A DNA stretch of 14,433 nucleotides from Pseudomonadota bacterium (GCA_020161965.1 JAIUNH010000038.1:1-14433); one strand, 5' to 3'. Positions 6,937-14,008 are shown, counted from the first letter of the stretch. Notes: generated from the sequence alone by a model not told the origin. Numbers and translations: made by a program.

Positions 6937-7787
6937 TCCCCGCCTACCCGCCCGCCGGGCGCGTTCCGGAGGCCGAGCGCAAATTGCGCGAAGCCGCGCA
7001 AGCGGGCGACGCCGATTTCGCGATCGGCGAAACGGCGCTGGCTTTGTCGCTGGCGGCGCGCCCCGCCCTCGACCTTTCGCCCTATCGCGCGCATTTGTCG
7101 GAAATCGCGACGAGCGTGGCGGCCGAAGCGCAGGGCAAGCAAGACACGATCGCCACGCGCGTGATGGCGCTGCATGACGCGCTGGTCGAGCGTTCGGGCT
7201 ATCGCGGCGATCGCGACACCTACGACGATCTTCGCAACGCCGATCTCGCCCATGTGATCGATCGCCGGCGCGGCCTGCCCGTATCGCTTGCCGTGTTGTG
7301 GATCGACGCGGCGCGCGCCCAAGGCTGGGCCGCGTGGGGCTTGTCCTTCCCTAGCCATTTCCTGGTGCGCGTCGACGGACCCGACGGACGCGCGATCGTC
7401 GATCCGTTCAATTTCGGCCAGGCACTGGACACGAAGGCGCTGCGCGGTTTGCTGAAGCGCCTGCAAGGGCCGGACGCCGAGCTGCAAGCCTATCACTACG
7501 CGAGCGTGCCCGATCGCACGGTGCTGCTGCGCTTGCAGAACAACATCAAGCTGCGGCTGATGAAGGGCGAGGATTTCCGCGGCGCGCTGGCGGTGCTGGA
7601 GCGCATGCTGATGCTCTCGCCCGGCGACCCCGCTTTGTGGCACGAAACGGGTCTCGTTCACGGGGGGCTCGACAATCTCAGGGCCGCCGTGATGTGTTTG
7701 GAACAAGCGGCGACGCTGATCGAGGCCCCGCAGGCCCGGTCGCGCATCGCCATGGAAATCCAGGCGCTCAAAAGCCGCCTGAATTAG
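6933..7787 (+). CDS. SirB1-type transglutaminase-like protein with TPR repeats
   Basis: This 284-residue protein has a transglutaminase-like N-terminal domain (about 45-190) with DLAHVIDRRRGLPVSLAVLW (104-123), GLSFPSHFLVRVD (136-148) and IVDPFN (155-160). Two TPR-like helical hairpins follow (about 196-284). This is the SirB1 family, whose biochemical role is unknown. Where true transglutaminases have the catalytic cysteine there is Ser118, although His142 and Asp157 are retained. The only cysteine (255) is in the TPR part, so enzymatic activity is doubtful. I chose TTG at 6933, overlapping the previous stop as TTGA. It gives a normal family length but has no strong ribosome site. TTG at 6984, with GGAGG 11 bases upstream, is the alternative. 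The gene is 12 bases upstream of gshB. Confidence 0.85.
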   Translation: MIPAYPPAGRVPEAERKLREAAQAGDADFAIGETALALSLAARPALDLSPYRAHLSEIATSVAAEAQGKQDTIATRVMALHDALVERSGYRGDRDTYDDLRNADLAHVIDRRRGLPVSLAVLWIDAARAQGWAAWGLSFPSHFLVRVDGPDGRAIVDPFNFGQALDTKALRGLLKRLQGPDAELQAYHYASVPDRTVLLRLQNNIKLRLMKGEDFRGALAVLERMLMLSPGDPALWHETGLVHGGLDNLRAAVMCLEQAATLIEAPQARSRIAMEIQALKSRLN

Positions 7788-7799
7788 GAGTACCGGTAC

Positions 7800-8744
7800 A
7801 TGGCGGGTTTGGTCGTGGCGGTCCAGATGGACCCCATCGAGAACATCAATATCGACGGCGATTCGACTTTCGCGATGATGCTGGAAGCGCAAAAGCGCGG
7901 CCACACGCTGTATCACTATCTGACGCAGCATCTGTCGATGCGCGGGCGCGACCGCATCACCGCCAAGGCGCATCCCGTGCGCGTGAAGGCCGAACGCGGC
8001 AAGCATTTCGAATTCGGCGCGCTGGAGACGATCGATCTCGCCAAGACCGACGTGGTGCTGATGCGCCAGGATCCGCCCTTCGATATGGCGTATATCACCG
8101 CGACGCATATCCTGGAGCATATCCATCCCAAGACGCTGGTCGTGAACGACCCCGCGGAAGTGCGCAACGCGCCCGAAAAGCTGTTCGTCACGCATTTCCC
8201 CAGTTTGATGCCGCCCACGCTGATCACGACCGATCGCGCCGAAATCGACGCGTTCCGGGATGAGTTCAAAGACATCATCATCAAGCCGCTTTACGGAAAT
8301 GGGGGTGCGGGCGTGTTCCGCATCAAGCCCGACGACGAAAATCTCGGCTCGCTCTACGAGATGTTCACCCAGCGCAGCCGCGAACCGATGATCGTGCAGC
8401 GCTACGAACCCGCCGTGCGCGCGGGCGACAAGCGCATCATCCTGGTCGACGGCAAACCCGCCGGCGCGATTTTGCGTGTCCCCGCGCAGGGCGAATCGCG
8501 CGCCAACATGCATGTCGGCGGTAAGGCGATCAAAACCGCGCTGACCAAGCGCGAGATCGAAATCTGCGAAACGATCGGGCCGGAACTCGCCAAGCGCGGC
8601 CAAATTTTCGTCGGCATCGACGTGATCGGCGATTGGCTGACCGAGATCAACGTGACCTCGCCCACCGGCATCCACGAAGTGCGCCGTTTCGACGGCACGG
8701 ATATCGCCGTGCTGATCTGGGACGCGATCGAGAAGCGGCGCTAA
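7800..8744 (+). CDS. gshB: glutathione synthase
   Basis: GshB is the ATP-grasp ligase that joins gamma-glutamylcysteine and glycine in the last step of glutathione synthesis. The 314-residue product has the N-terminal signature QMDPIENINIDGDSTFAMM (9-27), MRQDPPFDMAY (88-98), VVNDPAEVRNAPEKL (114-128), the ATP-binding IKPLYGNGGAGVFRI (161-175) and the metal/ATP region TEINVTSPTGIHEV (281-294). Length and motif order are normal. The ATG at 7800 has TAGGAG 9 bases upstream. It probably ends the rsmI operon. The next gene is convergent, and the stop codons are separated by only 3 bases. No convincing terminator lies there. Confidence 0.97.
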   Translation: MAGLVVAVQMDPIENINIDGDSTFAMMLEAQKRGHTLYHYLTQHLSMRGRDRITAKAHPVRVKAERGKHFEFGALETIDLAKTDVVLMRQDPPFDMAYITATHILEHIHPKTLVVNDPAEVRNAPEKLFVTHFPSLMPPTLITTDRAEIDAFRDEFKDIIIKPLYGNGGAGVFRIKPDDENLGSLYEMFTQRSREPMIVQRYEPAVRAGDKRIILVDGKPAGAILRVPAQGESRANMHVGGKAIKTALTKREIEICETIGPELAKRGQIFVGIDVIGDWLTEINVTSPTGIHEVRRFDGTDIAVLIWDAIEKRR

Positions 8745-8747
8745 CGC

Positions 8748-9392
8748 TTACGCGTCGCAGCGCGCCCAGCGGCCGATATCGAGATGTAAGTGATCGTGAT
8801 GCGCCGCGTCCGTCTTGGGCGTGAGCACCATGTTGAAATGCTTGCACGCACCCTGCGCCACTTCGCGCAGAAAGGCGCCGCGCGGGCCCCGTTCGCGCCA
8901 ATGGTCTTTGACCGAGATGCGGATATTGCCGGCAAGTTCGAACCCGCCGATATCGAAGGCGCGGCCCATGCCGTGTTCGGAAAGGCGGCTGGCGCGTCCG
9001 GTCTGCGCCCGGCAGACATAGGCGCCGTAATGGATGAGCTGCGCGACCGGCCGGTTGAAATGGCGCTGGGCGGCGGGCTGCACCACGTCGCGTTCGAATT
9101 CCGCCAGCGCTTGGGCCAGCGGACACGTCATCAACGCCGGACGGTTCAGCGGGATCGTCGCTTGTTCCAGCATCACCGGCTCGTCGATGAAACAGCCTTG
9201 CGCGTTGCGCGGCATGTTCTGGCGCGCTTCGAATTTGGCGCCAAGCTGGGTCAGCGCGTCGTAGCAGCTTTGCGCGACCGGGGCCGGCGGCGGCTGAATC
9301 TGAATCGGCGGTGGCGTCACCACGCGCGGCGCGCACGCCACCGACAGGGCGCCGAGGCCCAGCACGAATAGAAATCGGAGAATGAAACGCAT
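8748..9392 (-). CDS. extensin-like family lipoprotein, probable peptidoglycan peptidase fold
   Basis: The 214-residue protein has a hydrophobic leader with a possible lipobox ending at Cys20, a short Pro/Gln linker (26-39), then the extensin-like C-terminal domain. That domain is related to zinc-dependent D,D-peptidases of the VanY/MepA fold. The matching metal-site pattern is visible: SRLSEHGMGRAFDIGGF with His140 and Asp147, and HHDHLHLD at 198-205 with His201 or His203. The cysteines at 43, 67, 90, 127, 183 and 212 could form disulfides in the periplasm. I chose the ATG at 9392 because the leader begins there; a longer open frame upstream codes for arginine-rich sequence with no family likeness. 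A muramyl-peptide substrate is inferred, not shown. It lies 43 bases downstream of oxyR on the same strand. Confidence 0.85.
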   Translation of the reverse strand: MRFILRFLFVLGLGALSVACAPRVVTPPPIQIQPPPAPVAQSCYDALTQLGAKFEARQNMPRNAQGCFIDEPVMLEQATIPLNRPALMTCPLAQALAEFERDVVQPAAQRHFNRPVAQLIHYGAYVCRAQTGRASRLSEHGMGRAFDIGGFELAGNIRISVKDHWRERGPRGAFLREVAQGACKHFNMVLTPKTDAAHHDHLHLDIGRWARCDA

Positions 9393-9435
9393 GTTCGATT
9401 CGGTTCCGCGAATCGACCCGCGCGGTGCGGGCGTA

Positions 9436-10350
9436 CTATACGCGGGTGGCGCCGCTTCGTGAATCGCGCGCGATGGCCTGCGCGAGCAGCCGAAACTCCG
9501 CCGCGCGCGCCGTGCCCTTGCGCCAGACGAGGCCCAATTCGCGCGACGGATCGCCATCCACCGGCACCGCGACCAGATCGGTGCCGCGCAAAATGCCGGC
9601 GTCCAGCGCCAGATCGGGAAGCAATGTCACGCCCAAGCCATTGGCGACCATTTGAACGAGGGTGAACAGCGACGTCGCAGCGAAGGCGTCGCGCGGGCGC
9701 GCCGATTTGATGCCGCAGGCCGACAGCGCATGGTCGGTCAGGCAATGCCCGTCTTCGAGCAGCAACAGCGGTTCGCCGCGCACCATCGCGGGCGACACGC
9801 GCTTGGCTTTGGCGAGCGGATGCGCCTTGGGCACGACCAAGCGGAACACATCCGCTCCGATCGACGCGCTATCGACCGGCCCCGTGTCGTAAGGCAAGGC
9901 CAGCAGCGCGCAATCGATCGCGCCGTCACGCAGGCGCTCGATCAGGCGTTCGGTCTGATCCTCGACCAGGAACAATTTCAGCTTCGGATGCGCTTTACGT
10001 AAGCGCGGCAAAACGCGCGGCAGCAGAAACGGCGACACGGTTGGGATTACGCCCAAGCGCAACTCGCCGGTCAGCGGTGCACGCGCCGCACTCGCCTCGC
10101 GCGCCAATTCCTCGGCATCCGCCAGCAGGGATTTGGCGCGTTCCAGCACACGCTCGCCCAACGGCGTGAACACCACACCGCGCTTGCCGCGATCGACCAA
10201 GGGCGCACCCAAAATCGCCTCCAGCTCCTGGATCGACGCCGACAGCGTGGATTGCGTGACGCCCGCCATTTCCGCCGCACGGCCGAAATTCCCCTTCTCG
10301 GCCAAGGCGGCGTAGTGGCGAAGCTGCTTGAGTGTGGGCAGATGGATCAT
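9436..10350 (-). CDS. oxyR: OxyR hydrogen-peroxide sensor (LysR family)
   Basis: OxyR senses peroxide through a reversible disulfide and activates antioxidant genes. The 304-residue protein has the LysR helix-turn-helix (4-63: NFGRAAEMAGVTQSTLSASI) and a two-lobed effector domain. The OxyR signature is clear: LLLLEDGHCLTDHALSACG contains Cys203 and Cys212, nine residues apart like C199 and C208 of E. coli OxyR. ATSLFTLVQMVANGLGVTLLP (226-245) also matches. The ATG at 10350 has a strong GAGGA 5 bases upstream. It diverges from ahpC-ahpD, the usual arrangement for OxyR and its main target. Both redox cysteines are present, so it should be a working sensor. Confidence 0.95.
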   Translation of the reverse strand: MIHLPTLKQLRHYAALAEKGNFGRAAEMAGVTQSTLSASIQELEAILGAPLVDRGKRGVVFTPLGERVLERAKSLLADAEELAREASAARAPLTGELRLGVIPTVSPFLLPRVLPRLRKAHPKLKLFLVEDQTERLIERLRDGAIDCALLALPYDTGPVDSASIGADVFRLVVPKAHPLAKAKRVSPAMVRGEPLLLLEDGHCLTDHALSACGIKSARPRDAFAATSLFTLVQMVANGLGVTLLPDLALDAGILRGTDLVAVPVDGDPSRELGLVWRKGTARAAEFRLLAQAIARDSRSGATRV

Positions 10351-10368
10351 CGGTTTCCTCGATGGATA

Positions 10369-10402
10369 TCAACGAAAATACTCGTTGGATCGATTAGCTG
10401 CA
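10369..10402 (-). promoter_or_regulatory. candidate oxyR promoter with overlapping inverted repeat
   Basis: On the minus strand TTGCAG (10402-10397) is followed 17 bases later by TATTTT (10380-10375), a fair sigma-70 promoter that would start transcription near 10368, about 18 bases before the oxyR ATG. The -10 box lies within a perfect inverted repeat, CAACGA-N6-TCGTTG (10370-10387). LysR-type regulators often repress their own gene and activate the divergent one from a single site in this position. This is therefore the best OxyR operator candidate, although it does not match the E. coli ATAG-N7-CTAT pattern closely. Confidence 0.45.
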
Positions 10403-10453
10403 ATGCGGCATTTTCCGCCCCGGCTCGTTTCTACCCAACTCTCGAGGACACAA

Positions 10454-10993
10454 ATGCTGACCATTGGCGACAAATTCCCCGCATTCGACCTGCAGGCCGT
10501 CGTTTCGACCGATATGGCGAAGGCGTTCACGCGTATCAACAACGAAACCGACAAGGGCAAGTGGAAGGTCGTGTTCTTCTGGCCGAAGGATTTCACCTTC
10601 GTCTGCCCGACGGAAATCGCGGCGTTCGGCAAGCTCGCCGGCGACTTCAAGGACCGCGACGCGGTCGTCTACGGCGCTTCGACGGACAGCGAGTTCGTCC
10701 ACCTCGCCTGGCGCCAGAACCACGCCGACCTGAAGGCGCTGCCGATCCCGATGCTCGCCGACATCAAGCGCGAACTCTCGACGGCGCTGGGCGTGCTCGA
10801 CAAGAACGAGGGCGTGGCCCTGCGCGCGACCTTCATCGTCGATCCGGAAGGCATCATCCGCTTCGTGTCGGTCAACGATCTGAGCGTGGGTCGCAACCCG
10901 GCCGAAGTGCTGCGCGTTCTCGACGCGCTGCAGACGGACGAGCTGTGCCCCTGCAACTGGAAGAAGGGCGACGAGGTTCTGAAGGTCGCCTAA
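10454..10993 (+). CDS. ahpC: alkyl hydroperoxide reductase AhpC, AhpD-dependent type
   Basis: AhpC is a 2-Cys peroxiredoxin that reduces H2O2, organic peroxides and peroxynitrite. In the 179-residue protein the peroxidatic cysteine is Cys51 in DFTFVCPTE. Two C-terminal cysteines, Cys165 and Cys167 (DELCPCNW), match the CXC resolving site of Mycobacterium tuberculosis AhpC, which is recycled by AhpD rather than AhpF. The next gene is indeed ahpD. The ATG at 10454 has GAGGA 6 bases upstream; the longer upstream frame is the oxyR-ahpC intergenic region. Expression is probably activated by OxyR from the divergent promoter region. Confidence 0.96.
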   Translation: MLTIGDKFPAFDLQAVVSTDMAKAFTRINNETDKGKWKVVFFWPKDFTFVCPTEIAAFGKLAGDFKDRDAVVYGASTDSEFVHLAWRQNHADLKALPIPMLADIKRELSTALGVLDKNEGVALRATFIVDPEGIIRFVSVNDLSVGRNPAEVLRVLDALQTDELCPCNWKKGDEVLKVA

Positions 10994-11015
10994 CCCCTCA
11001 CGCAAGGAGACTACG

Positions 11016-11564
11016 ATGTCGCTCGAAAGCCTCAAGAACGCGTTGCCCGACTATGCGCGCGATTTGAAGCTGAACCTCTCGTCGCTCGCGACCGATGCCG
11101 GTCTCGACGACAAGAGCCGGGCCCTCGTGTTCGTCGCCTCGGCCCTGGCTTCGCGCCAGGGCCAAGTGCGCGACGCGGTGCTGGGTGAGTTCGCCACCGT
11201 GCTCACGGCCGAAGAGATGCAGGCCGCCAAGATCGCCAACGCGATCATGGGCATGAACAATATCTACTACCGCTTCACCCATCTCGTGTCGGCGCAGGAT
11301 TACGCCACGCTGCCGGCCAAGCTGCGCATGAACGCGATGGCGAAGCCGGGTGTGGAGAAAATCCCGTTCGAGCTGATGTCGATCGCCGTGTCGGCGATCA
11401 ATGGCTGCGGCATGTGCATGGACAGCCACGAGAAGGTTCTGCGCCAGCACGGCGTGGAAGCGGTGGCGATCCAGACGGCGGTGCGTATCGCCGCGACGCT
11501 GCATGCGGTGGCCGCCACACTCGACGCGGAAAATGGCGATCAGGCACAGGCGATCGCCGCCTGA
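11016..11564 (+). CDS. ahpD: AhpD alkylhydroperoxidase / thiol adapter
   Basis: AhpD passes electrons to AhpC and has weak peroxidase activity of its own. In M. tuberculosis it is reduced by lipoamide on dihydrolipoamide acyltransferase. The 182-residue all-helical protein has the active-site motif CGMCMDSHE: Cys131, Cys134 and His138, with Glu119 in the preceding helix, equivalent to C130, C133, H137 and E118 of the mycobacterial enzyme. The ATG at 11016 has an ideal AAGGAG 6 bases upstream, 22 bases after the ahpC stop, so the two genes form an operon. No ahpF is in the window. The electron donor is inferred to be lipoamide-based. Confidence 0.96.
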   Translation: MSLESLKNALPDYARDLKLNLSSLATDAGLDDKSRALVFVASALASRQGQVRDAVLGEFATVLTAEEMQAAKIANAIMGMNNIYYRFTHLVSAQDYATLPAKLRMNAMAKPGVEKIPFELMSIAVSAINGCGMCMDSHEKVLRQHGVEAVAIQTAVRIAATLHAVAATLDAENGDQAQAIAA

Positions 11565-11593
11565 TTCCGCGCCCCTCGAGCGGAATCGGCAGG

Positions 11594-11625
11594 AAGGGCT
11601 CCGTCGCAAGGCGGGGCCCTTTTTC
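11594..11625 (+). terminator. rho-independent terminator after ahpCD
   Basis: AAGGGC (11594-11599) pairs with GCCCTT (11616-11621), and the stem continues with a T-G wobble and CCG/CGG. This gives about ten pairs around an 8-base loop (11604-11611). The stem runs directly into TTTTT (11620-11624). It lies 29 bases after the ahpD stop, so it should end the ahpCD transcript and isolate yifB. Confidence 0.85.
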
Positions 11626-11629
11626 TTGG

Positions 11630-11662
11630 CCGGTTGAACAACCGGAAATACGGCCGTATTAA
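11630..11662 (+). promoter_or_regulatory. candidate yifB promoter covered by two palindromes
   Basis: Two palindromes lie one base apart. CCGGTTG-AA-CAACCGG (11630-11645) has perfect 7-base arms, and AATACGGCCGTATT (11647-11660) is a perfect 14-base palindrome. A promoter fits across them: TTGAAC (11634-11639), a 17-base spacer, then TATTAA (11657-11662), which would start transcription near 11670, before the yifB ribosome site. The first palindrome covers the -35 box, and the second fills the spacer and enters the -10 box. This looks like control by one or two dimeric repressors, none of which I can name. Confidence 0.45.
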
Positions 11663-11686
11663 TGGCACCTGCTTCGTGAGGTTCCG

Positions 11687-13216
11687 TTGGTCGCACGCAT
11701 TACCACCGTCGCGTTTCAGGGCATCGAGACCGTGCCGGTGGACGTGCAAGTGCAGATCGCGGGCGGCGCGCCCGCCTTCGCCGTGGTCGGCCTGCCCGAT
11801 AACGCGATCAAGGAAAGCAAGGAGCGCGTGCGCGCGGCCTTGTCCGCCATCGGCCTCGCGCTGCCGGGCAAGCGCATCACGGTCAATCTCGCCCCCGCCG
11901 ATCTCGCCAAAGAAGGGGCGCATTTCGATCTGCCGATCGCGCTCGGCTTACTCGGCGCCATGGGCGTATTGCCGCCGGAATCGGTCGAGCGGTTCGTGGC
12001 CTTAGGCGAACTCACGCTCGATGCGCGCATTCTGCCGGTGCCCGGTGTGTTGCTCGCCGCGATCTCGGCCAACGGTGCGGGCAAAGGCCTGATCTGCCCC
12101 GAGGCGACGGGCGGCGAAGCGGCGTGGGCGGGCGACGAGCGGCGCTTCGAGATCGTCGCGGCCCCCACCCTGATGAGCCTCGTTAATCATCTGCTCGGCC
12201 GCCAGATGCTGGCCCAGCCGCGCCAGAAAAGCATTCAATCCGCCGCCCCCGGTCCCGACCTCAAAGACGTGAAGGGCCAGGAGACGGCCAAGCGCGCGTT
12301 GGAGATCGCGGCGGCGGGCGGCCATAACCTGCTGATGATCGGGCCGCCGGGGGCGGGTAAATCGCTGCTGGCGAAATGCCTGCCGGGCTTGCTGCCGCCG
12401 CTCACGCCCGAAGAAGCGCTCGAAACCAGTATGATCCAATCGGTCGCCGGTTTGCTGGCCGAAGGCCGGATCGAGCGCCGCCGCCCGTTCCGCGATCCGC
12501 ACCATACGGCGACGCAAGCCGCGTTGATCGGCGGCGGCACACGCGCCAAACCAGGTGAAGTCAGTCTCGCGCATCTCGGTGTTTTGTTCTTGGACGAGCT
12601 ACCCGAGTTTCAGCGCCCGGCGCTTGAAGCCTTGCGCCAGCCGCTTGAGTCCGGTCGCGCGGTCGTGGCGCGCGCCAACGCGCATGTCGCGTACCCCGCG
12701 CGCATTCAGTTGATCGCGGCGATGAACCCGTGCCGCTGCGGGCATCTGGATGACGCCGCCCAGGCCTGCGGGCGTGCCCCCAAATGCGCCGTCGATTATC
12801 AGGCCAAGATATCGGGCCCGTTGTTCGACCGTATCGATTTGCATGTCGATGTGCCCGCCGTGCGGCCCGGCGATTTGTCGCTGCCGCCCGCCGCCGAAGG
12901 CAGCCGCGAAGTGGCGTCGCGTGTCGCCGCCGCGCGCGAAACGCAGCGCGTCCGTTTCGCCGAGATGCCGGAGGGCGAACGCCCGCGCACCAATGCCGAG
13001 CTCGACGGGCGTGCGCTCGAAGACCTCGCCGCCCCCGAACCCGCAGGGCGCAAATTGCTCGACGATGCCGCGACGCGCCTTAGCTTGTCGGCGCGCGGCT
13101 ATCATCGCGTGATGCGCGTCGCCCGCACCATCGCGGACCTAGCGGGCGCCGCCACGCCCGCACGCGCCCATATCGCCGAAGCCTTGGCCTATCGGCGTTT
13201 GAGTCTGGCACGCTAA
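11687..13216 (+). CDS. yifB: YifB/ComM family Mg-chelatase-like AAA+ ATPase
   Basis: Members related to ComM act as helicases that promote branch migration during natural transformation; many relatives are uncharacterised. The 509-residue protein has the N-terminal ChlI-like domain (MVARITTVAFQGIE; FAVVGLPDNAIKESKERVRAAL, 31-52), Walker A GPPGAGKS (219-226), FRDPHHTATQAALIGGG (268-284), Walker B VLFLDELPEF (299-308), and a zinc-binding-like set of Cys349, Cys351, Cys361 and Cys367. KISGPLFDRIDLHVDVP (374-390) supplies a sensor/arginine-finger region, and a C-terminal helical domain ends in SARGYHRVMRVARTIADL. The start is TTG at 11687: MVAR is the conserved beginning and GTGAGG lies 5 bases upstream. 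A terminator separates it from ahpD. gntR follows after 41 bases with no visible terminator. Confidence 0.95.
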   Translation: MVARITTVAFQGIETVPVDVQVQIAGGAPAFAVVGLPDNAIKESKERVRAALSAIGLALPGKRITVNLAPADLAKEGAHFDLPIALGLLGAMGVLPPESVERFVALGELTLDARILPVPGVLLAAISANGAGKGLICPEATGGEAAWAGDERRFEIVAAPTLMSLVNHLLGRQMLAQPRQKSIQSAAPGPDLKDVKGQETAKRALEIAAAGGHNLLMIGPPGAGKSLLAKCLPGLLPPLTPEEALETSMIQSVAGLLAEGRIERRRPFRDPHHTATQAALIGGGTRAKPGEVSLAHLGVLFLDELPEFQRPALEALRQPLESGRAVVARANAHVAYPARIQLIAAMNPCRCGHLDDAAQACGRAPKCAVDYQAKISGPLFDRIDLHVDVPAVRPGDLSLPPAAEGSREVASRVAAARETQRVRFAEMPEGERPRTNAELDGRALEDLAAPEPAGRKLLDDAATRLSLSARGYHRVMRVARTIADLAGAATPARAHIAEALAYRRLSLAR

Positions 13217-13257
13217 TCGCTAACATCGGGTCCTGACCTCACGAGAGGGAACCGATT

Positions 13258-13908
13258 TTGGGCACCGCCCCCCGGACACGCGGCGAGGAGTTGCGCGGCC
13301 AGTTGGCGGACGAGATCGTCCATGGCCGGCTAGCGCCGGGCACGCCGCTGGAGGAAATGGAGATCGCGCGGCGCTTCAACGTGTCGCGCACGCCGGTGCG
13401 CGAAGCGCTGCGCGAGCTTGCCGCGTCGGGCCTGATCGAGTTGCGCGCGCATCAAAGCGCGCTGGTCGCTTTGCCGTCGGTCGATCGCTTGCGCGGCATG
13501 TTCGACGTACTGGCCGAGCTGGAAGCTTTGTGCGCCGGACTGTCGGCGGTGCATATGAGCCCGCGCGAGCGCGCCGCACTCGAAACCATCCATCGCGATC
13601 TGGGCGAAGCGGTGCGCGGCGGCGACCCGAAGCGCTATCACCACCTCAACGAAGAATTCCACGCGGCGATCTATGCCGGTAGCCACAACGAATATCTGGT
13701 CGAGATCACGCTGGCGACGCGCACGCGGATTTCGCCGTTCAGCCGGGCGCAGTTCGGTTCGCTGGGCCGCATGGCGCGCTCGCACGAGGAACACGACCGC
13801 GTGGTGAAGGCGATTTTGCGCGGCGATCAGCCGAATGCCGCCGCCGAAATGCGCGGCCATATCCTGACGGTCGAAACCGCCGCCAAGCGTTTCGCCAACG
13901 GGGCTTAG
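13258..13908 (+). CDS. GntR family regulator with FCD domain
   Basis: The 216-residue protein has an N-terminal winged helix (about 8-72) with the GntR signature PLEEMEIARRFNVSRTPVREALRELAASGLIE (30-61). An all-helical FCD ligand-binding domain follows (about 78-205). Candidate metal or ligand residues of the FCD pocket are Asn131 and His135 (HLNEEFHAAIY), His176 or His179 (SHEEH), and His201. This family usually controls catabolic genes for organic acids, but no such genes are nearby, so the effector and targets cannot be told. The start is TTG at 13258 with GAGAGGGA about 7 bases upstream; no in-frame ATG gives a complete domain. It may be co-transcribed with yifB. Confidence 0.9.
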   Translation: MGTAPRTRGEELRGQLADEIVHGRLAPGTPLEEMEIARRFNVSRTPVREALRELAASGLIELRAHQSALVALPSVDRLRGMFDVLAELEALCAGLSAVHMSPRERAALETIHRDLGEAVRGGDPKRYHHLNEEFHAAIYAGSHNEYLVEITLATRTRISPFSRAQFGSLGRMARSHEEHDRVVKAILRGDQPNAAAEMRGHILTVETAAKRFANGA

Positions 13909-13919
13909 ATCGCTGATTT

Positions 13920-13969
13920 CAAACGATATTGATTTTCGTTTGTTTCGGATATTTCGTTTATTGCGATTA
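13920..13969 (+). repeat. inverted repeat and 9-base periodic repeats
   Basis: CAAACGA-N9-TCGTTTG (13920-13942) is a perfect 7-base inverted repeat. From 13934 four successive 9-base units follow: TTTCGTTTG, TTTCGGATA, TTTCGTTTA and TTGCGATTA, the last one diverged. The stretch is much richer in A and T than its surroundings and lies just upstream of the antitoxin promoter. It may be an operator for antitoxin autoregulation or for the neighbouring GntR protein. Confidence 0.5.
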
Positions 13970-13988
13970 ACGCCGTTGTGTTTATAGT
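13961..13988 (+). promoter_or_regulatory. candidate promoter of the antitoxin gene
   Basis: TTGCGA (13961-13966) and TATAGT (13983-13988) are separated by 16 bases. The -10 box matches five of six consensus positions and the -35 box four of six. The predicted start near 13996 leaves a short leader containing GAGGAG (13996-14001), placed 7 bases before the ATG at 14009. The -35 box lies in the last unit of the 9-base repeats. Confidence 0.5.
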
Positions 13989-14008
13989 TGTCGTCGAGGA
14001 GAGCATCC

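Noticed and set aside
6765..8675. A 636-codon open frame on the minus strand opposite the BON, SirB1-like and gshB genes
   Set aside because: It mirrors codon bias of three well-supported plus-strand genes, shows no family motifs, and is rich in His, Arg and Gln as expected of an antisense frame in GC-rich DNA.
8733..8749. AAGCG-N7-CGCTT as a two-way terminator between gshB and the extensin-like gene
   Set aside because: The stem is only five pairs and has no T-run on either strand.
9393..9557. An N-terminal extension of 55 residues on the extensin-like protein
   Set aside because: The extension is Arg/Ser-rich, overlaps the end of oxyR and lies before a normal signal peptide, which must be at the N-terminus.
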